From the NCBI GenBank assembly GCA_913061345.1, contig CAJXTZ010000084.1:1-6621 (forward strand): a stretch of DNA of 6,621 nucleotides. The letters are read 5' to 3'. Shown here in pieces: positions 1-6,098 of the stretch (the first letter of the stretch is position 1; each line of letters opens with the position of its first letter). The DNA is from an uncultured Erythrobacter sp. GTDB taxonomy: Bacteria; Pseudomonadota; Alphaproteobacteria; Sphingomonadales; Sphingomonadaceae. The position numbers and the translations under genes were made by a program. The notes beneath the pieces are model-generated. The model did no database searches. It had not been told where the DNA came from and worked only from the letters and a program-made list of their open reading frames with translations.

Positions 1-271
1 AGACAGATTCTGCAAAGGTCAGCATACCGTCACCATTGGCATCCGCGCTATCGAAGCGGGCACGGGCACGCGCCTCGCGGTCGGCTTCGTTGATCACACC
101 GTCGCTGTTGGCATCCATTCGTTGGAAACGTTCGGCAGCGCGTGCTTCGGCATCGGCGCGGGTCATGTCTGCGCCGCGATCGGGCCGGTCCTGCGCAACT
201 ACGGTACCGCCAACGCCCAGCGTTGCGACTGAGGCTGCAAGGGCGAGGATAAGGGTCTTGTTCTTTTTCAT
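1..271 (-). CDS. Secreted EF-hand calcium-binding protein (3' end outside window)
   Basis: This is a probable exported Ca2+-binding protein of unknown precise role. The ATG at 271 is preceded by GGAGAG about 7 nt upstream, a good ribosome binding site. The 90 visible residues start with a signal peptide: a KKNK basic end, a hydrophobic stretch at about residues 6-25, and a likely cleavage after Ala26 (VVA/QD). After an Arg/Ala-rich helix come two canonical 12-residue EF loops. Loop 1 runs 53-64 (D53, N55, D57, G58, I60, D64). Loop 2 runs 77-88 (D77, N79, D81, G82, L84, E88). The 24-residue spacing fits a paired EF-hand unit. The frame is open to the left edge, so more EF-hands may follow. Small periplasmic proteins of this type are common in sphingomonads. 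Export and calcium binding are inferred from motifs; the physiological function is unknown. It lies downstream of the aminopeptidase P gene on the same strand, but the 197-nt gap argues for its own promoter. Confidence 0.88.
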   Translation of the reverse strand, partial: MKKNKTLILALAASVATLGVGGTVVAQDRPDRGADMTRADAEARAAERFQRMDANSDGVINEADREARARARFDSADANGDGMLTFAESV

Positions 272-304
272 GTCTCTACTCTCCATTCTGTATGAGTAGA
301 GCAA

Positions 305-348
305 CGGGGCGCCGGCTTGAAGGGGGGAGGGAGGAACCCGGCACCCCG
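305..348 (-). repeat. GC-rich inverted repeat in the EF-hand gene leader
   Basis: Positions 305-315 (CGGGGCGCCGG) can pair with 338-348 (CCGGCACCCCG), around a 22-nt loop that is purine-rich on the plus strand. One position is C/A on the plus strand but G-U in minus-strand RNA. The stem is therefore complete (11 bp) only in RNA read in the direction of the flanking genes. It ends 34 nt upstream of the EF-hand start codon. It could be a leader hairpin of that gene or the 3' end of the aminopeptidase P transcript. No U-run follows it, so it is not a textbook intrinsic terminator. Confidence 0.4.
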
Positions 349-378
349 CCACTCTCGAAACCCGTTATAGGGGGCTCG

Positions 379-427
379 TGTCGCAGGTGTTTGCCGGGAA
401 TCCCGAATATTGTCGCAGTTTGTCGCA
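379..427. promoter_or_regulatory. Three TGTCGCA repeats, candidate regulator binding site
   Basis: TGTCGCA occurs at 379-385, 411-417 and 421-427, all in the same orientation. The last two are exactly 10 bp apart, one helical turn, and both extend to TTGTCGCA. The third copy also forms GTCGC-AATA-GCGAC (422-435), a 5-bp inverted repeat. Another short palindrome, CGGGA-A-TCCCG, lies at 395-405. The block sits 108-156 bp upstream of the EF-hand start. Direct repeats on one helix face are typical of OmpR/PhoB-type response regulators; that link is inference and the regulator is not identified. A TATAAC hexamer on the minus strand (364-369) could be a -10 box, but no convincing -35 partner was found. 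Confidence 0.4.
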
Positions 428-468
428 ATAGCGACGCTGCGTTCATCTGGCGCTTAGGAAACTCGCGA

Positions 469-2277
469 TTACAGCGGTTTGCACGCCTCTTCCAACCACG
501 CCAGTGCATCGCCATCCAGCTGCGGTGCGATCACTTCGCGCACCTTGGCGTGATAGCTGTTCCACCAGTCGATTTCCGCAGGACTGAGCAGGCTCTTGTC
601 CACCAGCGTGCGATCGATCGGCGCGAAAGTCAGCGTTTCGAAGCCCAGCCATTCGCCTTCCATACCCTCGATCTCGCGGGTCTCCACCAGCACAAGGTTC
701 TCGATCCGGATGCCGTATTCGTTCGCCTTGTAATAGCCCGGCTCGTTGGAAAGGATCATGCCCGCCATCAACGGCTGGTCGGTGCCACCCTGCGACCCGC
801 GCGGCTTGGCGATGCGCTGCGGGCCTTCGTGCACGCCCAGGAAGCTGCCGACGCCGTGGCCGGTGCCATGGGCATAATCCAGCCCCGCCATCCACAGGTG
901 CTGGCGCGCCAGGGCATCCAGCGCGGAGCCGGGGGTGCCGGGGGGGAAGGTCTGCATGTCGAGGGCGATATGGCCTTTCAGCACGCGGGTGAAACGGTCG
1001 CAAACCTCTGCAGGCGGGGCGCCTGGGCCAGTCCAGATCGTGCGGGTGATATCGGTGGTGCCGTCGGGATACTGGCCGCCCGAGTCCACCAGATAAACAC
1101 TGTTCGGCTCCAGCTTGATGTTGCTTTCCTCGTCCACGCGGTAGTGCGGGCTGGCGCCATTGGGGCCTGCGCCGCTGATCGTGTCGAAAGAAAGGTCGCG
1201 CAGAAGGTCGCTGTTCTGGCGGCGAAGCTCATGCAGTTTTGCAGCGGCGGTCAATTCGTCCACCTTGCCACTGGGGGCCTCTACCGAAAGCCAGTGCAGG
1301 AAGCGGGCAATCGCCACCCCGTCGCGCGCCTGGGCATCGCGGTGGCCCTGCTGTTCGGCAGGGGTCTTGATGGCCTTGGGCAGCACGGCGGGATCGTCTT
1401 CCGTCACGATCTCGGCCCCCACATCGTCCAGCCGCTGGAAGATCGCGGCGACGGAGCGGGCGGGGTCAGCGGCCACGCGCTTACCTGCCAGCTTCTCGAA
1501 AGCGGCGGAAAATTCGTCCCGCGGGTGGATGCGCACGGCATTGCCCAGCGCTTGTGCAACTTCGGATGAAACCTTGTCGGGCGCGATGAACCAGTCTGCC
1601 GTGCCGTCGGATTGCACCAGCAGGTAGGACAGGGCAACCGGCGTGTGATCCACGTCCTTGCCGCGAATGTTCAGTGTCCAGGCGACCGAATCGAGCGCGC
1701 TGATGACCACGGCATCCAGCTTGTTATCTTTAAGCCACTCGGCAATCTGCCCGCGCTTTTCCGCGCTGGAACGGCCTGTTAGCGCATCATCCTGCACGAA
1801 GGCCTGCGCGTCGGATGGCTGGGGCTGATCGTCCCACACGGCATCCAGCGGATTGCTGCCCACCGGTACCAATGCGGCACCCACGGCTTCCAGCTTCTTC
1901 GCTACCTGATTGGCCCAGCCGCGCGTGTGCAACCAGGGATCGTAGGCGATGCGGGCGCCTTCGCCGCCGTTCTCCGCCAGCCAGTCCGCCATCGAATCGT
2001 CGGGGACGGACTTGTACTCGTACAATTGCCCGCTCACCTGCTGGCGTACCTGCAAGGTGTAGCGGCCATCAACGAACATGGCGGCAGTGTTTTTCAGCAC
2101 GGCCGCGCTGCCGGCAGAGCCGCCGAAACCTGTCAGCCAGGAAAGGCGCTGGGCGTAGGCGCCGACATATTCGCTCAGGTGCTCGTCGCTGATCGGGATG
2201 ACGAAACCGTCCAGTTCCCGGCGGTCAAGTTCCTTGCGCAAGGCATCGAGGCGGGCTTCGTGGGTTTGCATCAGCAT
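469..2277 (-). CDS. pepP: Xaa-Pro aminopeptidase (aminopeptidase P, long XPNPEP1-like form, peptidase M24B)
   Basis: This metallopeptidase releases the N-terminal residue from peptides whose second residue is proline, usually with two Mn2+ ions; it is probably cytoplasmic, as no signal peptide is seen. The 602-residue length matches the three-domain long form found in eukaryotic XPNPEP1 (about 620 aa) rather than the shorter E. coli PepP (about 440 aa). Two creatinase-like N-terminal domains (about 5-150 and 155-310) precede the pita-bread domain (about 315-535) and a C-terminal M24_C tail (about 540-602). The five metal ligands are present: D398 (VDSGGQY), D409 (TTDITRT), H474 (GTGHGVG), E512 (NEPGYY) and E526 (RIENLVL). 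The accessory histidines H378, H470 and H483 are also present. The start at 2277 has AGGA 8 nt upstream. The frame stays open a further 68 codons upstream, but that extension has low complexity and would invade the divergent ptrB gene. Transcribed divergently from ptrB. The symbol is used by function; this is not the E. coli subfamily. Confidence 0.95.
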   Translation of the reverse strand: MLMQTHEARLDALRKELDRRELDGFVIPISDEHLSEYVGAYAQRLSWLTGFGGSAGSAAVLKNTAAMFVDGRYTLQVRQQVSGQLYEYKSVPDDSMADWLAENGGEGARIAYDPWLHTRGWANQVAKKLEAVGAALVPVGSNPLDAVWDDQPQPSDAQAFVQDDALTGRSSAEKRGQIAEWLKDNKLDAVVISALDSVAWTLNIRGKDVDHTPVALSYLLVQSDGTADWFIAPDKVSSEVAQALGNAVRIHPRDEFSAAFEKLAGKRVAADPARSVAAIFQRLDDVGAEIVTEDDPAVLPKAIKTPAEQQGHRDAQARDGVAIARFLHWLSVEAPSGKVDELTAAAKLHELRRQNSDLLRDLSFDTISGAGPNGASPHYRVDEESNIKLEPNSVYLVDSGGQYPDGTTDITRTIWTGPGAPPAEVCDRFTRVLKGHIALDMQTFPPGTPGSALDALARQHLWMAGLDYAHGTGHGVGSFLGVHEGPQRIAKPRGSQGGTDQPLMAGMILSNEPGYYKANEYGIRIENLVLVETREIEGMEGEWLGFETLTFAPIDRTLVDKSLLSPAEIDWWNSYHAKVREVIAPQLDGDALAWLEEACKPL

Positions 2278-2389
2278 GTCATCTGTCCTGGTTTTGCGGG
2301 CCTGGTTTCTCGGGAAACAATGTCTTGCCATGTCACATAGGGCCTTGTCGCCCGCCTTTCTACCCGCAGCACGGTGGACTGTAGGGCAC

Positions 2390-2415
2390 GGCGCGACAAT
2401 CCCCCTTGTCGCGCC
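2390..2415. promoter_or_regulatory. Perfect 10-bp inverted repeat in the pepP/ptrB divergent region
   Basis: GGCGCGACAA (2390-2399) and TTGTCGCGCC (2406-2415) are exact reverse complements around TCCCCC. The arms carry the TTGTCGC core also seen upstream of the EF-hand gene. A further copy of CCTTGTCGC lies at 2343-2351 and again at 2404-2412. The element lies 46 bp before the ptrB TTG and 112 bp before the pepP ATG, so it could be an operator shared by both genes. In RNA it would form a very stable hairpin in the ptrB leader. No T-run follows on either strand, which argues against a terminator. No clear sigma-70 promoter could be assigned in 2278-2461. Confidence 0.5.
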
Positions 2416-2450
2416 CGCAGGCGTCGCTACCTCGCGGGACAGACAATGAC

Positions 2451-2454
2451 AGGA
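2451..2454 (+). promoter_or_regulatory. Ribosome binding site that decides the ptrB start
   Basis: AGGA is the only good Shine-Dalgarno match near the start of ptrB. It lies 7 nt before the TTG at 2462 but only 1 nt before the in-frame TTG at 2456. An in-frame TGA at 2447-2449 blocks any longer protein. The site therefore favours 2462 as the start codon. Confidence 0.6.
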
Positions 2455-2461
2455 ATTGCCC

Positions 2462-4525
2462 TTGAAAATCGATACAAGCATCCAGCCGCCGAAGGCCGAG
2501 AAGCGCGAGCACAGCTTCTCCCACCACGGTGTGACGATCTCTGATCCCTACGCCTGGTTGCGCGACCCGGGCTATCCCAAGGTGGAGGACGAGGACGTGC
2601 TGCAATACGTCCGCGCCGAGAACGCCTATTTCGAAGCGCAGATGGCAGGCCAGAACGACCGGGTGGAACGGCTGTTCACCGAAATGCGCGCCCGCATTAA
2701 GGAAGACGATTCCAGCGTCCCGCAGAAGGATGGTGACTATCTGTACTGGTCCGAGTTCGAGACCGGAGGGCAATATCGCAAGTATTACCGTCGCCCGGTC
2801 GAGGGCGGAGAGGCGCAGCTGATCCTCGACGGTCCGGCGTTGGCGGAGGGGCTGGAATATTTCAGCCTGGGAGCGATGTCGGCCAGCGAGGATGGCCGGT
2901 ATCTCGCCTATACCACCGATACCACCGGCGGCGAATTCTACACCGCTTTCATCAAGAATCTGGATACCGGCGAACTGCTGGAAGACCGGATCGAGAATGT
3001 GAACACCGGCCTGATCTGGGCGGCCAACGACAGTGTACTGGTGTATGGCCGCGCGAACGAGAGCTGGCGGGTGGATCGCATTTTCGCACACACCATCGGG
3101 CAGCGGGCCGATACCGACGCGCAGATCTATCACGAGAAAACGCTGGGTTACACCGCATCGCCATCCATCTCCGCCAACCGGCAATGGCTGGTGATTTCCA
3201 CCGGCGACAACGAAACGAGCGAGGTGCTGTTCACTTCCATCGACGATCCGACAGGCGATCTCACAGTGGTGCGCCCGCGCAAGGCCGGGGTGGAATATGC
3301 CGCCGATTTCCGCGACGATACGGTATTCATCTGGGCCAACGACACCCACGTCAATTTCCGCCTCGCCACCGCGCCCATCAGCGATCCGGCAATCTGGACG
3401 ACGCTGATCGAGGGGTCACACGAATTTTACCTGACCGGCTTCGATCTGTTCAAGGATTTCTACATCACCGAAGGGCGTTTGAACGGTCTCGATCAGGTGC
3501 AGATCCGCTATTACGACGATCCGGCGCGGGTGGAGACAATCGACTTTCCCGAGGAGGCCTATTCGGCAGGCACGGGCAACAATCCCGAATGGGACATGGA
3601 TCGCATCCGCCTGACCTACGAAAGCCCGATCACGCCCGATACGGTGTATGATTATCACGTAGCGTCACGGAAGCTTGAGACGCTGAAGGTGCAGGAAATC
3701 CCCAGCGGTTTCGACCCCTCCCTCTACAAGGTGGAGCGACTGGAAGTGCGTGCGCGGGATGGCGCAATGGTGCCTGTCAGCCTGGTCTATCGGAAGGATC
3801 GGCCCATGGGCGGGCCGCTGCACCTTTATGCCTATGGCGCCTATGGTTTTGCCTATCCGCCCAATTTCTCCACCACGCGTTTCAGCCTCATCGACCGGGG
3901 CGTGGCCTATGCCATCGCGCATATCCGCGGCGGCGACGATCTGGGGCGTGGCTGGTACTTGCAGGGCAAGATGCAGTCGCGCACCAACACCTTCAACGAT
4001 TTGGTGGACGTGGGCCGGGGCCTTGTGGAACTGGGCTATACTTCGGAAGGCAAGATCAGCGCCAGCGGCGGTTCTGCCGGGGGTGAATTGATGGGCGCCA
4101 TCGTAAACCAGGATCCCGCACTGTTCGGGGCCATCGTGGCGCATGTGCCCTTCGTCGACGTGCTTAGCACCATGCTGGATGAAACACTGCCGCTGACGCC
4201 GGGTGAATGGGCCGAATGGGGCAATCCGATCGAGAGCAAGGAGGCTTTCGAGAACATTCTGAGCTATTCCCCCTACGATCAGGTCTCGCGGCAGGACTAT
4301 CCGCCCATGCTGGTAACAGCCGGGCTGAACGATCCGCGCGTTACCTACTGGGAGCCTGCCAAATGGGTCGCCAAGCTGCGCGAATACAAGACCGACGACA
4401 ATATCTTGCTGCTGAAGACGAACATGGGTGCAGGCCACGGTGGCAAATCAGGCCGGTTCGAAGGCCTGCGCGAAACTGCGGAGGAAGTGGCCTTCATCCT
4501 TTGGCAGTTGGGGGTACAGGATTGA
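2462..4525 (+). CDS. ptrB: Oligopeptidase B (protease II, serine peptidase S9A)
   Basis: This serine oligopeptidase cleaves short peptides, classically after Lys or Arg. At 687 residues it matches E. coli protease II (686). The N-terminal segment with DPYAWLRD and the seven-bladed beta-propeller fill about residues 1-410; the alpha/beta-hydrolase domain follows to the end. The triad is S538 (GGSAGGE), D624 (GLNDPRV) and H659 (GAGHGGKSGR). Strings close to E. coli PtrB include VPFVDV, TMLDE, EWGNP and YWEPAKWVAKLRE. There is no signal peptide, so it is probably cytosolic. Aligned by the triad, three of four acidic residues that set basic-residue specificity in enterobacterial enzymes are replaced: P466, N468 and A584. 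Only E582 remains, so the cleavage preference may differ. The start is the TTG at 2462, chosen from AGGA spacing; the TTG at 2456 would add two residues. The gene overlaps the thioesterase by 4 nt and is divergent from pepP. Confidence 0.94.
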   Translation: MKIDTSIQPPKAEKREHSFSHHGVTISDPYAWLRDPGYPKVEDEDVLQYVRAENAYFEAQMAGQNDRVERLFTEMRARIKEDDSSVPQKDGDYLYWSEFETGGQYRKYYRRPVEGGEAQLILDGPALAEGLEYFSLGAMSASEDGRYLAYTTDTTGGEFYTAFIKNLDTGELLEDRIENVNTGLIWAANDSVLVYGRANESWRVDRIFAHTIGQRADTDAQIYHEKTLGYTASPSISANRQWLVISTGDNETSEVLFTSIDDPTGDLTVVRPRKAGVEYAADFRDDTVFIWANDTHVNFRLATAPISDPAIWTTLIEGSHEFYLTGFDLFKDFYITEGRLNGLDQVQIRYYDDPARVETIDFPEEAYSAGTGNNPEWDMDRIRLTYESPITPDTVYDYHVASRKLETLKVQEIPSGFDPSLYKVERLEVRARDGAMVPVSLVYRKDRPMGGPLHLYAYGAYGFAYPPNFSTTRFSLIDRGVAYAIAHIRGGDDLGRGWYLQGKMQSRTNTFNDLVDVGRGLVELGYTSEGKISASGGSAGGELMGAIVNQDPALFGAIVAHVPFVDVLSTMLDETLPLTPGEWAEWGNPIESKEAFENILSYSPYDQVSRQDYPPMLVTAGLNDPRVTYWEPAKWVAKLREYKTDDNILLLKTNMGAGHGGKSGRFEGLRETAEEVAFILWQLGVQD

Positions 4526-4935
4526 CCAACCGTTTCGCGACCACCTTCACAGCCTTGCCAGAGCACATTGACGAGAACGGGCATGTCAACAACACCGTCT
4601 GGGTTGGGTGGATGGAGGAATTGTCCGTCGCACATTGGAATGCACAGGCCTTGCCCGAGCACCGGGACAGATACGCCTGGGTCGTGACCCGGCACGAGAT
4701 CGATTACCGGGGCAACGTGACCGAAGGCGCAAAGGTGAGGGGCGAGACAATCATCAAGGACGGTCCGCGCGGCGCACGGTTCGATCGGCACTACGAGTTT
4801 TACGACGCGGAAGGAAGGGCGCTGGTGCGCGCCAAGTCCACCTGGGCTATGGTGGACAAGGCCACTGGCCGCCTCATGCGTGTTCCGGCAGAGGTTGCAG
4901 GTCCTTTCCTGCTTTCCGAAAGCGAAGAAACCTAG
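4522..4935 (+). CDS. Hotdog-fold acyl-CoA thioesterase (4HBT/FadM-YbgC type)
   Basis: The 137-residue product fits single-domain hotdog thioesterases (about 130-150 aa), which hydrolyse acyl-CoA thioesters in the cytoplasm. The start of the fold shows the family pattern: IDENGHVNNTVWVGWMEE at 16-33, in which D17 sits where the catalytic Asp of 4-hydroxybenzoyl-CoA thioesterase lies. It is followed by HEIDYRGNV (58-66) and the late strand AKSTWAMVDKATGRLMR (104-120). The start is taken as the TTG at 4522, which overlaps the ptrB stop as TTGA; GGGGG about 7 nt upstream may serve as ribosome binding site. The next in-frame candidate starts would cut into the first strand. The 4-nt overlap suggests translational coupling to ptrB. 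The substrate (fatty acyl, aromatic acyl or other) cannot be predicted. The stop codon overlaps that of convergent ald. Confidence 0.85.
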   Translation: MTNRFATTFTALPEHIDENGHVNNTVWVGWMEELSVAHWNAQALPEHRDRYAWVVTRHEIDYRGNVTEGAKVRGETIIKDGPRGARFDRHYEFYDAEGRALVRAKSTWAMVDKATGRLMRVPAEVAGPFLLSESEET

Positions 4936-6047
4936 GCGATCGCCTCGTCGATCGGCAGCAGGTCGTATCCCAGCTCGCTGGCAACGGCAGGATAGGTAAC
5001 GCGCCCGGCGTGAACGTTGAGGCCCTGCGCCAGATGCGGATCTGCGCGCATGGCAGCTTTCCAGCTCAAGTCCGCTATCCGCAGGGCGTGGGGCAAGGTC
5101 ACGTTGTTCAGCGCGTAAGTGCTGGTGCGGCTGACGGCACCGGGCATGTTGGCAACGCAATAATGCACGATATCGTCGACGACATAGGTCGGATCGTCAT
5201 GCGTGGTGGGCTTGCTGGTTTCAAAGCAGCCGCCCTGATCGATGGCGACATCGACCAGTACTGCGCCGGGCTTCATCGTCTTCAACATTGCGCGGGAGAC
5301 AAGCTTGGGCGCAGCGGCACCGGGTACCAGTACGGCACCCACCACCATGTCAGCGCCTGCCACCGCGGCTTCGAGATTGGCCTTGCTGGCAAAGCGCGTG
5401 CTGGCGCGCGATTCAAAATGGGTGCCGACCTTTTCCAGCACTTCGGGATCAAGATCCATGATAACCGTGTTGGCACCAAGTCCAGCTGACATCTGCGCAG
5501 CGTTGAAGCCCACGACGCCGCCGCCGATTATAACCACCTTGCCCGGCATCACGCCCGGCACGCCGCCCAGCAATACGCCGCGCCCGCCATGTACCTTTTC
5601 AAGCGCGTTGGCGCCGGCCTGGATGCTCATGCGTCCGGCCACCTGGCTCATCGGTTTCAGAAGCGGCAGACCACCGCGCTTGCCGGTGACGGTTTCGTAG
5701 GCGATGGCCGTGCAGCCCGATTTCACCAGGCCTTCGGTCTGGGCGGGGTCGGGCGCGAGGTGAAGATAGGTGTAGAGCACCTGGCCTTCGCGCAGGCGGG
5801 CGATTTCCTCCGCCTGCGGTTCCTTCACCTTCACGATCATCTCGCATTCGGCGAAGATATCCTCGACATCGTCGATGACCTTGGCGCCGCTGGCAATGTA
5901 TTGTGCGTCGTAAGCACCGATGCCTTCGCCAGCGCCGGTTTCCACCCAGACCTCGTGACCATGCCCCACCAGCTCTTTCGCGCTTTCGGGCGTCAGGCCG
6001 ACGCGGTATTCACGGTTCTTGATCTCGCGGGGGCAGCCGATACGCAT
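4932..6047 (-). CDS. ald: Alanine dehydrogenase (NAD-dependent)
   Basis: Catalyses reversible oxidative deamination of L-alanine to pyruvate, ammonia and NADH, linking alanine breakdown to central metabolism; cytoplasmic, typically a hexamer. The 371-residue length is the family norm. Key residues fall at exactly the positions known for the Mycobacterium tuberculosis enzyme: R15 and K75 (pyruvate binding), H96 and D270 (catalysis). The substrate domain (about 1-130 and 305-371) surrounds a Rossmann domain with GGGVVG at 175-180 and D198 for the NAD ribose. The MRIGCPREIK start is typical. The ATG at 6047 has GGAG 9 nt upstream. The gene is convergent with the thioesterase: both stop codons lie in one CTAG, leaving no room for a terminator between them. 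The 137-nt region upstream carries inverted repeats that may control it. Pyridine nucleotide transhydrogenase alpha subunit is related, but it is longer and lacks this full residue set. Confidence 0.97.
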   Translation of the reverse strand: MRIGCPREIKNREYRVGLTPESAKELVGHGHEVWVETGAGEGIGAYDAQYIASGAKVIDDVEDIFAECEMIVKVKEPQAEEIARLREGQVLYTYLHLAPDPAQTEGLVKSGCTAIAYETVTGKRGGLPLLKPMSQVAGRMSIQAGANALEKVHGGRGVLLGGVPGVMPGKVVIIGGGVVGFNAAQMSAGLGANTVIMDLDPEVLEKVGTHFESRASTRFASKANLEAAVAGADMVVGAVLVPGAAAPKLVSRAMLKTMKPGAVLVDVAIDQGGCFETSKPTTHDDPTYVVDDIVHYCVANMPGAVSRTSTYALNNVTLPHALRIADLSWKAAMRADPHLAQGLNVHAGRVTYPAVASELGYDLLPIDEAIA

Positions 6048-6063
6048 GGGACGGGACTCCGGT

Positions 6064-6098
6064 TAAACTGGGGGATTGGGCATGGGTAGCTCAGTTTA
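6064..6098. promoter_or_regulatory. Inverted repeat upstream of ald, candidate operator or leader hairpin
   Basis: TAAACTG (6064-6070) and CAGTTTA (6092-6098) are exact reverse complements 21 nt apart. The inner end is 17 bp upstream of the ald ATG, directly next to its GGAG ribosome binding site (6057-6060). A second pair overlaps it: GGGGATTG (6071-6078) and CAATCCCC (6132-6139). The two stems cannot form together in full, because the first loop contains one arm of the second. Alanine dehydrogenase genes are often controlled by Lrp/AsnC-family proteins; no recognised consensus was seen, so assignment to any regulator is open. No strong sigma-70 promoter is evident in 6048-6184. Confidence 0.35.

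Noticed and set aside
292..1569. Long plus-strand open frame (about 425 codons) opposite pepP.
   Set aside because: It lies wholly antisense to a gene with intact catalytic residues, has no recognisable motif and is rich in His/Arg/Ala as expected of a GC-rich shadow frame.
2390..2415. Reading the GGCGCGACAA/TTGTCGCGCC repeat as an intrinsic terminator.
   Set aside because: No T-run follows on either strand, and it lies between two divergent gene starts where no transcript needs to end.
2278..2481. A 68-codon N-terminal extension of the aminopeptidase P frame.
   Set aside because: It would overlap the divergent ptrB start, lacks similarity to the family N-terminus, and the ATG at 2277 has a well-spaced AGGA.
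2360..3349. Long minus-strand open frame (about 329 codons) across the pepP/ptrB gap and ptrB.
   Set aside because: It is antisense to the conserved ptrB propeller, covers the intergenic palindrome and shows no domain; a shadow frame.
3665..4438. Minus-strand open frame (about 257 codons) opposite the ptrB catalytic domain.
   Set aside because: It is the complement of highly conserved S9 sequence and shows no family features.
4207..4521. Upstream extension of the thioesterase frame into ptrB.
   Set aside because: The hotdog fold starts right after 4522; the upstream part is out-of-frame ptrB sequence and has no thioesterase features.
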